A stretch of 64,000 nucleotides of DNA from Amyelois transitella (lineage: Eukaryota > Arthropoda > Insecta > Lepidoptera > Pyralidae): contig NC_083514.1 of the NCBI RefSeq assembly GCF_032362555.1, forward strand, positions 2,713,001 through 2,777,000, read 5' to 3'. Each line of letters begins with the position of its first letter. Position 1 is the stretch's first letter. The notes under the pieces are model-generated. The model was not told where the DNA came from. It saw only the letters and a list, made by a program, of their open reading frames with translations, and searched no databases. Made by a program: the position numbers and the translations under genes. Shown piece by piece: positions 11,981-23,408 of the stretch.

Positions 11981-13433
11981 AACAGGAGAAGACTACCAAA
12001 ATTCCCGCGAGACGGAAATAAAACAGGATTTTAAAAAGGAACGAGCGTACTCTATTAAAAGTAATAAGGTAATATTAATATCAATGCAATAATAATTGCT
12101 TAAATCAACCACGACTCTCTAACCGTCTCAACTAGTAAACTTGCTCTTAAACTGTCCATCACACGATAGCAATTATTGGTTTTAATTGCCATGCTGCGCC
12201 TGCGCATGAATGACTGGCGCTTCCTCATCACCACTGAAGGGTGCATTTAAGTATTACAACAGTTTTCAAAATAAAAAGATAATTTGGGTGCTAATTTATA
12301 TTATACTAGCTTTCAAAGGTCAAAAAGATTCACTGTTATGAAAGTTTGTGAAAAAAATCTTTAGCTTTTGCTAGGTTCGTTTTTAGCGGAAGGTTTAAAG
12401 ATCTTGTAAAAAATAGACTTTTTTTTTAAATTTTATTTTCACATAACCAAATGATTACCATTACATTAATACCCTATGATTCCTTTAAAGACATATACGT
12501 ATAAACAAAGCTGATTAGCCGTGTATTTATGAAATCTTTACTTAAATTTCAAGTAGTGACATTACTGGATATAAGCTTTGTAACCATAACTATCTAATTA
12601 ACAGGCACTATAGCACTTAATGGCATCCATTCTTAAAGTGGCCTTTATCTAAACTTTATACCATTCACAGTGCTTCGCCAAATAAGTCAGTAACCTTTAC
12701 AGATCAGAGAAAATCTACGCACTTCGCGTTAAAAGTCGCGTACGTATTTGGAATTTGAGAGATCTTTAGTGTTCTAAGCCGTACTGAAACAGTTCAAGAA
12801 TGTCCGATACAAGAAAGAAAAAGCCTCTTTTCACATCGACGTAGCATTCCCCGCTCAGTTCACTTCCTCATCAGAATAAGCGTGTGGTGTTACGCTCACA
12901 TCAATTAAGGTGAAAAGCTCCTGTAGTACGCTTTTGTCGGGAAATCTTGTAATTAAGTCCAGTGTGAACGCGCCACGATCAATTTTCGCTTGGGAACAAC
13001 GTTTCTTTTCGATTGCCTGTGTTTTTTTATACGCTTAGTTTTGTTTTTGTATGAAGACTCATTCATCAGCATATTTGACCATGTTTCTCCAGTATGTTAC
13101 TGATAAGTCCAAGCATAGAAAATTATAATAGTAGTTATAAAGTACATATGTTTTACCCAATACTTACATTGATGAAGGATTTACTATTCACCAACCTTAG
13201 AAATAAATACTTACACCAAATGATATTTATTTTTATCACGATAAAGTAAAACACGAGTCTTTATGTGTGTAATTACGTGAAAATAACATATATATCACGA
13301 AATGATGTATCATTTTTCTAGTGCTTTTTTAGGCCAATGAGTCGCAAAATCATAACTTTATTGCTATTTACTTTCTGCCACTGTTTCTTACCGTCAAAAA
13401 ACTTCGGTTAAATCGTCTAGATTGTACATACAT
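11981..13433. other. No gene seen
   Basis: No exon, RNA gene or clear repeat recognised in this 1.45 kb. Confidence 0.35.
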
Positions 13434-13688
13434 ACATATCATCACGTCTATATCCCTTGCGGGGTAAACAGAGCCAACAGTCTTGAAAAGACTGAAAGGC
13501 CACGTTCAGCTGTTTGGCTTATTTTTAGAATAGAGATTCAAATAGTAACAGGTTGCTAGCCCATCGCCTAAAATAAGAATCCCAAGTTTATATACCAATC
13601 CCTTAGTCGCCTTTTACGACATCCGTGAGAAAAAGAGATGGAGTACCTAGTCCAATTCTTTTTTCTTTTGGTGCCGGGAACCACACGG
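13434..13688 (-). mobile_element. Element A copy, full length
   Basis: TACATACATACATATCATCA... to GGTGCCGGGAACCACACGG. Confidence 0.85.
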
Positions 13689-14226
13689 TCTAGATTGTAC
13701 TCGAATGCATTTACATTGATGAAAACCCCTTTTTACCTTTCTACCGCCCAAGAAGTGTATGCTATTAAGAATCTAATTATCATGGAAATGTATAGAGATT
13801 GCTTCGCCAACATTTATGGGGGATAAATAGTTAACTCTATAAAGGCCTCGTGTTGTCATAGTTTATACGCCACTAAATAAGAGATAACACGACGCTGTAT
13901 GGTTTGTAATGGCTCTATATTCACAGATGGAGAGCTGATAAATGATGTCTTTGGATTATCGCCTGTTTTATTGGGAACCGTTGAACTTGAATGCAGAATG
14001 TGCGGTCATAAATTGGTGAGCTTATAACTGTTGTTGAATGTGCAAGTTGTTGAATGAATTTATGACTTAACACCACTATAGCAGTTAAGGTGTTTGCTTA
14101 ATGAGCTGAATATTTTTGATTATAACTTCTAAATCCGTGCATTGCAATGCAAGGAGTTACAGTTAGAACTTTCAGGGGCAAGAGTTTTGACCTGCCTTCT
14201 TCGGTTTATATTAAGGATGTCTTAAA

Positions 14227-14490
14227 GCCGTGTGGTATCCGGCCCCAATTGAAAAAAGGATTGAACCACTCCATCTTTTTCTCGTGGATGTCGTAAAAGG
14301 CGACTAAAGGATAGGCTTACAAACTTGGGATTCTTTTTTTAGGCGATGGGCTAGCAACCTGTCACTATTTGCATCTCAATACTATCAATAAGCCAAATAG
14401 CTGAACGTGGCCTATCAGTCTTTTCAAGACTGGTGGCTCTGTCTACCCCACAAGGGATATAGACGTGACCATATGTATGTATGTATGTAT
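14227..14490 (+). mobile_element. Element A copy, full length
   Basis: GCCGTGTGGTATCCGGCCCC to an (ATGT)4 tail. Followed after an A-run by a second, truncated copy in the same direction. Confidence 0.85.
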
Positions 14491-14514
14491 ACCTAAATAA
14501 AAAAAAAAAATGAT

Positions 14515-14664
14515 ATTCCTTTTTAGGCAATGGACTAGCAAACTGTCACTATTTGAATCTCAATTCTATCATTAAGCCAAACAGCTAAACGTGGCCTGTC
14601 AGTCTTTACAAGGCTCTTGGCTTTGTCTACCCTACAAGGAATATAGACATGACTGTATGTATGT
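14515..14664 (+). mobile_element. Element A 3' fragment, tandem to the preceding copy
   Basis: Begins at TTCCTTTTTAGGCAATGGAC and ends TGTATGTATG. Only ~25 bp of A-rich sequence separates it from the previous copy. Confidence 0.75.
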
Positions 14665-15330
14665 CTTAAGGCATTCTTTTGTACTTTATTTGTTCTCTTT
14701 ATGATCAGCCAATAAAAGACTTATAAATTTAAAGAATTTCCCAACTTTTGGCAAATATTTGTTGAAGTTACAAGAACTATAGGAAGAAATTTCTCTTAAA
14801 ATAAGTAGTGCCCTTGTACTAAATTTCTCTTTAGTTTAAGTACTATTCTTACTTTTTATTTATTTATTTAAACTTCATTGCACAAAATACAAATGAATAG
14901 CACAATTGGCGGACTTAATGCTGGAAGCATTATCTACCAGTCAACCATTGGGTCTGACAGATAACTTTTTCCTTGATGTACATAAGTATATAAGAAAAAA
15001 AAGAATAAGCCATTGGTCTGACACCTTAAACATTGGAAACTCTCGCTTAAGCAATGTCCGCAAAATCTAGTAACCGTTAAGATTTCCTAGCAAAGTATTT
15101 CATAGAATTATTTATGTTCTGAGGGACTAATGTACAACTAACTAGCGATTATATCCAATTAAAATAATAAAACATTATAAATCAACTAGACAGGACATCA
15201 TTCAAATCAATTTCTCTAGTTCGTGTAATATTTTGTAATTTTCTCTGCTCTCTAGTAGGTATATAATAACATTAATTAATAACTGCTAGACTTGGTGAAT
15301 TTTGTTGTTTGAATTTGTAATGACAATATA
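14665..15330. other. No gene seen
   Basis: AT-rich; no feature recognised. Confidence 0.35.
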
Positions 15331-15560
15331 TCTGACTAGTTTTTATTCGCGGCTACGCCCGCGCTTATTTAGCGCCGCCTACAAGATAATACAGGTTTTA
15401 GTAAATCCTACGGGAACTATAGTTTTCGGCAAGATGAAACAGACAGACAAAACTTCTCCAGACTCTTAAATAAATACACGGAAAATTTCAGGAAAATTGG
15501 TTTAGCAACTATCGCGTGAAGAGAAACACAAACTATCTTACAAACTTTCTTTCGCATTTA
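15331..15560 (+). mobile_element. Decayed transposon fragment, family D
   Basis: CGCGGCTACGCCCGCGCTTA, then CCTACGGGAACTATAG and a stretch of TTTCAGGAAAATTGGTTTAG. These motifs recur in related form at 17205, 46216 and 63655. Confidence 0.5.
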
Positions 15561-16184
15561 TATAATTAGTTGGGATTGAGTGGAGGAAGAGTGTGTGTAA
15601 TTTTTGATTTCAAACAGCTGAGAGAGACAATTGCCATGTACTATGTTCATTTTGCTAATATACCACGTTGGAATACCACCAATTTTAGCCTTGTAAGTAG
15701 GTATTGGCTCTATAAACTCTACCTATCCCGTACATAAGAGACATCAGCCGAAACTACTGGAAGAATAAAGTTGCATTTTGACATGTAATTTCTTTAGAAA
15801 ATAAAGAGGGATGTAAGAAATGATTAACCGAAATTCCCACGGGAAGAGGGCCAGGTTAATCTGCCACCGAGTGTACACGCGTGAACAAATCGTGTAAGTT
15901 CCAGCTCTTTATAATTACAATGATTAATATTTACGGAGAGTAGGTACTACCTTATAAATACTGGTTGTATAATATCTACCGTGTAAATAATTATTTATTT
16001 GTCCTGTGCCTTCCACTAACACGTTTACTATGAGATATTGCGCATAACATTACGATTTACAAATTGCAAATAAACATATACAAAGTTGCATAGTAAATCT
16101 GTGTTATGTATATATTTCAAACTCATTCGTTACTGATGACTAACTGACTAAACCGCTGGGTCTACAGACTTTAAATTCGGAATA

Positions 16185-16361
16185 GTGCCGTGTGGTTCCC
16201 GGCCCTCGAGAGAAGGACCACTCCATATCTTTCCCATGGGTGTGGTAAATGGCACCTAAGGGATTACCTATGGCTTATAAACTTAGGATTCTTCTTAGGG
16301 TGAGCTAGCAACCTGCCACTATTTGAATCTCAATTCCATCATTTAGCCATATCATACAGCT
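16185..16361 (+). mobile_element. Element A copy, truncated at its 3' end
   Basis: GTGCCGTGTGGTTCCCGGCC to CCATATCATACAGC, broken by a (TA)n run. Confidence 0.75.
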
Positions 16362-16363
16362 AC

Positions 16364-16368
<5 letters not shown>

Positions 16369-16407
<39 letters not shown>
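16369..16407. repeat. (TA)n microsatellite
   Basis: About 19 TA units. Confidence 0.95.
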
Positions 16408-16410
<3 letters not shown>

Positions 16411-16414
16411 TGTA

Positions 16415-16588
16415 TTGAGCTAATGAAAAAGTCTATCTTAGCCTGTTCCATAAAAAATACTTATATAGATAAACATCTAAGACCCAGGCCAATCAGAAAA
16501 AGTTCTTTTCTCATTATGCCCTGCCGGGATTCGAACCCGGGACCTCCAGTGTCAGAGACAAGTTTACTACCGCTGCGCCACAGAGGCC
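16415..16588 (-). mobile_element. tRNA-derived SINE
   Basis: On the minus strand: GCCTCTGTGGCGCAGCGGTA (box A) and GGGTTCGAATCCC (box B, 16527-16539), then GGCATAATGAGAAAAGAACT and the non-tRNA body TGATTGGCCTGGGTCTTAGA. This is the common lepidopteran SINE layout. The tRNA-like part is followed directly by the body and lacks an acceptor stem, so it is not a tRNA gene. Confidence 0.8.
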
Positions 16589-17204
16589 GTATATATAAAC
16601 ATTTTATTGTTTATTTTAACAATAATATTTATGTTTACAACTAACAGCCAAGTTTTATTAATAATATTTATACAATAAGTAGGTTTATAAGCACATTAAT
16701 TGCGTCCATGCAGGTATAAACAATTATTAAGCGTATACATTCAACGCGAAAGCAGTAAATTAACTCAATAGCGCAAAATTACCGGCTTTGGCTGTTTTAT
16801 TGTAGAAATGATGGAAATCGTACCTTTAATTGGGATCTTAATAGGATCTGATTGGTCGTCAGACTACTGTGGGATAACGGGAGTGAAATAATAATGTAAT
16901 AAATACATATGATTCTGCAGCTGTTGCAGTTTACAGTTCAAAATATCTAAATAAAAGATATATAGTAAAAGTTGATAACTAAACAGTTTTGGAAGACAAT
17001 CGTTCTGAAATTCCGGATTTTCAATACAAATTGATAAATATATTTTTATTTTTACTTTGGTTGACTGGAAGATATCCCGATTGGGATAAGTCCGCCATTG
17101 TACATATTCTTCTATATCCAATAACCGTTTTATTTTAGTTTCATTTATTTTATGTGCAATAAAGAGTTTACAAACAAACAAACAAATTGATGTCCCTTCT
17201 ATCT
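16589..17204. other. No gene supported
   Basis: A 105-codon open frame at 16864-17181 (-) has no recognisable motif and AT-rich composition; treated as chance. Confidence 0.35.
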
Positions 17205-17455
17205 AATATTATACTCGCCTTATGCGTGAAATTCTTTTTCCTCTTATGAAAATGGGCATACTGATATATTTTTGACAAGCTGTTGCGTGGGGCTTCGCTC
17301 CCGTGGGAAATGCCAGCGCCTAAGATACTACCGAATGTCTATTCTATATCTATGTCAACTTTCATAAAAATCTGTTCAGTAGTTTTGAGTTCATTCGTTA
17401 CAAACATACAAAAATACAAATCTGTTCCCATTATTATTAATTTGGATGTGAATTG
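17205..17455 (+). mobile_element. Decayed transposon fragment, family D
   Basis: TTGCGTGGGGCTTCGCTCCC, GTGGGAAATGCCAG, and TTGAGTTCATTCGTTACAAA at its end. Confidence 0.55.
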
Positions 17456-17778
17456 ATAATAATGGGATGATTAATGCGAAAGCACTTCCTTACAAACAAG
17501 CGTACAGTTGACGGCAAAGGAAAGTATCCTCTGGTTATACAAATCAAAACCTTTACAGATCAAATTTCTCTGTCGTTGACTATACACACGAGGTCTATCG
17601 TATAACAAAAGCTATTCAATCGTCCAAACAAGTATGCCCAAAATACCTTACACCCACGGCCCAGAAACCGAGGTCAGTTAGGTCAAGACGTAGCTTTAGG
17701 GCTATAGCACACACGATACTATTAGAATCAGGGCCGGATTTAGGTTACTGCGACTGGAAACTCCAGCCCCGTAGAATG

Positions 17779-17892
17779 GCACGCCGCGACGCCATTTTTG
17801 TCACGAGAAAAGCTATCGCTATTTCGCTTTTTATTATGATGTGAATAGGGACATCGATAGTTTTTCGCGAGATGAATACGGCGTCGCGCATG
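17779..17892. mobile_element. MITE-like element with imperfect terminal inverted repeats
   Basis: Left arm 17779-17817 starts GCACGCCGCGACGCC; the right arm (~17853-17892), read in reverse complement, is TGCGCGACGCCGTATTCATC and on. The arms share CGCGACGCC, TCRCGARAAA and CTATCG in the same order over ~38 bp. No target duplication is clear. Confidence 0.5.
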
Positions 17893-20800
17893 CTTGACTT
17901 AAGGGCAAGCAACGAGAAGTTTATTCAAACGAATTTATATTTATGACTTAACTTCCTGGTAGACATTGTTCTGTCCTATTTTCACTTAAAGCAAACGCAA
18001 TAAAAACGTTAAAAATAAATTAACCGAATTGGCTGAGCCGTTCTTGAGTTTTACGCTTATCAGCGATTCACTTAGCAGAAGCATTGATAAATAATAAAGA
18101 AGCATACTATTACCAATTTAATTATTAACTAGAGGTACATATCAAAGATGACCCCGATTTTTTATATACATGATAAACAAAATGACTGAATAATCTTTTA
18201 CAGAAAATAATTAAGTGGTATGTGTATTGTAGCCCTAAAATAAGTTCCTCTAGGTGAAAGGCCCGACCGATATGCCCAAATATAAAACGGCTATCGTAAG
18301 GTCAGCCCTCGTATATCATAGTTTACTCTTATGTTGACAACTGAATATAAGTAATAGTCTTCTTGAAAATTTGCGTAGAAAGAATCTGGAGAAGGACATA
18401 GTATAAGTACTTTTTTATCACGGTAAAAACTTTGCAAAAATGGAATTTGCAAAAAACCTTTTTTCCTTTGAAAGTGGCACTAGATTCGCGCCTGTAGGTG
18501 GCGCTATATTCGCACAGGCGAGACTGCGTATTAAAGCTAATAATCTAATAAAAAAAATCCCACATCTGTTTATAGGCAGTAATATTCATGAAACTTTATG
18601 TCACTTGTGACATAAGTACGGTGTACCGATTAACCTTTTACCCCGGGCGCAAGCGCAACCATAATCCACCATTTGTGATAATAAATTCAATATCTAACAG
18701 CCCCGGGCTACAGTCACGCCTGATTTTATGAGGCAGATAGTTACTTAATGCGATAAAATAATCGCACTGACATTTACAAGCCCCCAATCCGTGCGAGGTC
18801 CCACTTGACCGTGACTTTATGCGATGCACACAGTGTAAATATGTCATTTTTGACAGCTCTCAATGCACACGTGAGAATCATAGTTTTGGAGAGTAATTCA
18901 CGAAGTTTGACAAGACATACGTCTTATCTGCCCCCTCTTTCTATATGTATATCTATCCGAAGTGATGGAAAGGAGGGAAGATAGCATACCTTTAACCTGT
19001 CAATGTACGTGACTACTCCCCGAAACTATGGCTCTAGTAGGTGCAATAATAGGATAACTGAACGACCGAAATCAAGCAAGGCAAATATATGTACCCTCAA
19101 CTCAATTTCTATAAAATTGGGCTATCGACTAAAAACATGTCGAAAAATTCAATGGTAACTAATTGGATAAAAAAATATATTTTTTTTCTAGTTTTTCAGG
19201 TAAAAGTATCCAATAACAATTGCAGAAATTTATCCATCAGCTTTCCTCCAACTGCAGGAAAATTAAAAGAATTTCATGACGCAGGGTGACCTACAACCAA
19301 TGACAACGAATCACCTTGTAGTTATAGGGGGAAGTTTAATTGCCAGGTAGGAAATTATTAATGTTTAATTCCTGAAAAAAAAATCCATAGACTAAATCGA
19401 TAGTCGTCATATCGACAACGTACCAAATCTCAGGCACCCAATTAAAGGGTGCACCATATCGATTGTACAAATTGTCGGTAGGATTTAAAGATTAAGTCTT
19501 AAGTCGTCTGTAAAAACTGGCATATTTTTTTCTTAGTGTACTTATGTGGTACTTATATAGTGGTACTTATGATGAATAAAGTTGTTTTGCATTTGTAACT
19601 AAGATCAGAATGTTGTTACATATTAGTTTGCTTATTACAATCCAAGGGCCATCTTAGCTCAGTAACCCGGCCGCAGTAGGGGCAAATCGAATCATTTCGA
19701 TTTCTACATTACAGCAATAAATACAATATCCATTACCCATTTCGATAGATTTTATACAGATACCAAAAGGTCACTAGAATCAGCTTCAAATCAATCTTTT
19801 AGAGCCAAGTTACAGCCCAGTATTCAGTCAGGTAGGTCGATAATCACTGACCTCTATTATGTTCTCTGGACTTGATGTAAGTGATAAAGAAATGACCCCC
19901 TATTGATTTCCGACATTTTAGCACTGATATAATATCAGTATGACCGTGAGTGTCCATGGAACTAATGTGGAAAGTTATTTCGCTTTCTCTTTTAATCATA
20001 GCGAATTTTCACAACATTTACATTATAATACAGTACTAAAGTGTTTTTAATTTTTGTTGGTAACGGGGGCCATTTGTATCTATCAAAAGTCATTTTCACA
20101 CAGACAGGTAAGTACATACCCAGAAAATTCAATGGAACGATTCAAATGGAGCCTAAAATTACTATATATATTAATTCAAATCATTTGCTTTACTTCCCAT
20201 GGGAATTTCGGGGAACTCTCTCTGTGTGCACCGCTAGAACTCATAAAGAACCTGCCTATATGCCAATTTTTTCAAATCTCTGGGTCCACTAGTTTGGGCT
20301 GCGCGTTGATATGACACTCGATCAATGTTCTTTTTTATATATTTAAGATTTGATCCAGCGTTCTTGTGTTATTCACGTCAGGTAGATCGATAATGAAATA
20401 CAGTTTACGAAACGACAAAAACATGTATTAAACAAAAGGTCAATCGAACTATTAATAACGGTGTTTGGTCTTAATGGAGATAATACAGCGATAACATCTT
20501 CGATTGCGCGCAGATACGACAAGACATGAATTTAATTTGATATTGCTTTAAAGGGTTCCTTAGTGTTAAACCCTTGTAGTTTCATCACAACAATTTGTCT
20601 GTATGTGAACCTAATCGTTCTTATCTCAAAATATTTTGTCATGTGTGTCTTACTGATATTCTTTGGAAAGGAGTAAAATTTTTTTTGGGAAAAAATTTTT
20701 TTGGACGAAAAATTTTAATCTGTTTGCGTGACCCTTGAAGTGACGTCACTTGGCATTGAATAAATAATTTGAAGTCTTTTAAGTATTTGAAACAACAATT

Positions 20801-22495
20801 AAATTGTTTCATGATAAAAATGTAATAAAGTAGGCCTGAAAAATATAGCGTTGCTCTTCTACAATACCACTATGGCCTCTACGAAAGCTAACATCGCGCG
20901 TGGCCAGACACGAACTTGGCCGGTTTTTCTGTAAATTCCATGTAATAGAGGCTGGGATATAGAGCGCAATATCAGAGTTATTCAGAAACAAAAAGTTTAC
21001 ACTTTTGGCACAGAATTGATAAAAATCGTACAGAAAGACCTCGAAAGAAACTTTGGCGCTAATTTGTACGTCATGTTGTTTAATATGCATGGACGTATAA
21101 AGGTAATTCTGTTTTTCTGGAAAAAACTATTTCTTACCTACTGCCTTTAGGTACTTGCCTATTCTTACGAGTATATACAAATCAAATTATAGCAATCATT
21201 TTTATTTCGATAGTTTTTGATGGAAATAAAAAATAAATAATTCTAATTTTTGTTTCAATTATTCCAAGATAAATATCCAAGATACCAACCATTGCTGCAC
21301 ATACCAAATCAAGTTAAATCGATTCATAAGTCTTATTTCAAATTCAATCGAATATCGATCAACATCTGGAATCAATTTGGAAATGTTATAATTTGTCTTG
21401 TGTCGAAAGTTAACAACTGATTTGATGCGCGTTGCAACACCGGGTTTATCCACGAAGCACGTTTAAGTTGAGCCTACATCAATCATTATGATTTAGCACG
21501 CCTCTCGGCTTTACTGGTACCTTAGAAGACTGCCAGTTATCCCTTTGTTGTAGGGCACGAGACAATTTGGACGATAGATTTTTGAAATACGATATCTACA
21601 AATTGTATGTACTTTAAAGCTTTTATCCGAATGGAAACTTTCGAATAAAATATAATAGCATATATTCAGTTGAAATAGGTTTTTATTTAATGTCTATGTA
21701 TCTTCATATTTTGAATAAATTCCGGTTATTTTTAATCGTGCTTAATAATCAGTTTTATTTTTATTCTTATTATCTATTAAATAATTACGAGTACATTCAA
21801 TGTCGCTTTTCTTTTTCCGAATTTCGAATATATTTTTTTAAGTATTACTAACCAATTTCGTTTGTCATAAAGTTCAGATAAAAGAAGAGTCATTGTCCAA
21901 TAACATAGATTTTAAACAAATTTTACTAACCAGGCAAAGGAACGCAGTTAATTTATATACAAAAGCAATTTCTTAACGCACTCTGAAGTAGCAGTTGCAA
22001 ATAAATTTCAACAACTAGCCGCATCTATCAGGTACTTAGACTACACTTCCACAGCTGTGTCTGGTGGTACTATACTATGCACAGCACTATTATTACGGAT
22101 CCACTCTTCTGCCCCATTTTAAGTCAGATAAGATTAACTTAGCAGAACAGAAGAGAGGTGATTAATCCGGGACCAACTTACCAGTAGACAGCATACACGA
22201 AGGCCGCTTTAAGTACATTCGTTTTATTACTAACCCTAAGACGAGGGTAAACATCGCTCCAAGCTGGGTTCTTGCTAGGTTGTCGAGGGCAGATGGAAGT
22301 CGCTTCGTTAAGAATTCCGACCTACCCACTCCAAATTTTCCCAGGGAGAGGACACAAACGGGACCAACGGCAAAGGATGACGATGTTAACTTATACTAAA
22401 ACTGAGTCTAAGGGAGTTTCTTCCATAACAAGTCCCTTCTTTTGAGTATAAACGAAAAAAAGTATTGATCTATCCACAGAGATGTATCCGGAAGC
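17893..22495. other. No gene supported; scattered repeat fragments
   Basis: Several open frames (e.g. 20041-20292 +, 20809-21090 -) show no domains. A family B fragment lies at ~22230-22370. The rest is unassigned AT-rich DNA. Confidence 0.35.
22230..22370 (+). mobile_element. Family B fragment
   Basis: GGGCAGATGGAAGTCGCTTC, then a CCCAGGGAGAGGAC block and GGGACCAACGG, in the plus-strand order of the family. Confidence 0.45.
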
Positions 22496-22498
22496 TAA

Positions 22499-22633
22499 AG
22501 AGGACGAGGCCGCCCGCTATTGAGCTGGTGGTCAAGCATCGACAGAAACCTCAAGAAAGCCCAACTTCCCGATGTGGCTACCCAGGACAGATTAACCTGG
22601 CGCAAATTAATGAGGAGACCCGACCCCAAATAA
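22499..22633 (+). pseudogene. Remnant of a LINE reverse transcriptase C-terminus
   Basis: 44 codons reading RGRPLLSWWSSIDRNLKKAQ, then DRLTWRKLMRRPDPK and a stop. The GRP..W...I......, TW..L ending is the usual C-terminal signature of several insect non-LTR ORF2 proteins. No catalytic domain remains upstream. Confidence 0.6.
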
Positions 22634-23169
22634 TGGGATAAGTGTTGGACGATGAAGTCTATTCTCAGAGTAATTTGACACTGAGCTATGGTCTGTTTCT
22701 GCCGTACACACATGCATCTTATGCTTTCTACCTTTTTGATTGATTTCTGTTTATTATTTTTTGTATATTAAGAATGTATGTTTTTACCTATAAATAAACG
22801 TTATGTTTATCTATTTATCAAGTCCGAACGCAGCAATGTATCTGTACCTTTAGCACTTCGTATACGAGCATACTTTTTCAAAGACAATGAGCTATTCGTC
22901 CGTTACTATACAACACTCCGCTTGAAGCTAAATAGCGTCGTTAAGTGTTAGCAGATTGTCACCGGTACAGCTAGCTTCGAAGAAATGATTATAAGGTTTT
23001 TAGCAAATAAAATGTGTGCCTTAAAAGTGGTTTTAAGGCAGATTGTTAAAGTCAGCCAAGAGAATGGTTTATAAACTTTCTGGTTTGGTTTGGTTTTTTA
23101 TGGTGTATAAAATTCAGAAACACTGCAAGATAAGTGATAAAACGCTACTCAGTGCACATTCAAGTACAT

Positions 23170-23381
23170 TGTTGGGGATGACCAAGGAGATTGTTTCGAA
23201 ATATTTCTTTATTTTTTATGTCATTTTTTGAATAGTGTTTTTTTGTGTGTTCTTGTTTGTCAGTGGAAGTAAAGACCGTATTTTGCAATCTTCTATATTT
23301 TATTTATTCCTGCCGCTAATTAGGGGCATCTTTGGGAATAAGAAGAGCTGCAGGGTCTACCGGGCAAACGATTCCGTAACA
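23170..23381 (+). repeat. 5' LTR of the BEL/Pao element
   Basis: 212 bp, TG...CA. It matches the 3' LTR at all but one position by direct reading (G at 23376, ATTCCGTAACA, against A in the 3' copy). Confidence 0.95.
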
Positions 23382-23385
23382 TAAG

Positions 23386-23398
23386 TGGCGACCGTGAC
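23386..23398 (+). promoter_or_regulatory. Primer binding site, tRNA-Arg type
   Basis: TGGCGACCGTGAC lies 4 bases after the 5' LTR. It is the reverse complement of GTCACGGTCG plus CCA, the 3' end I recall for tRNA-Arg(UCG). Confidence 0.75.
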
Positions 23399-23408
23399 TA
23401 AAAAAAAA

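Noticed and set aside
1072-14664. CRISPR-like array suggested by many similar ~260-bp units
   Set aside because: The units are dispersed, in both orientations, and of variable length: they are copies of a eukaryotic interspersed repeat.
16520-16590. tRNA gene on the minus strand (good box A and box B)
   Set aside because: No closing acceptor stem; the tRNA-like part runs straight into the known SINE body and a decayed tail.
16864-17181. 105-codon open frame on the minus strand
   Set aside because: Rich in I, K, Y and L as expected for AT-rich noncoding DNA; no motif.
20809-21090. 93-codon open frame on the minus strand
   Set aside because: No known domain and no splice partners. It may be part of an unrecognised repeat.
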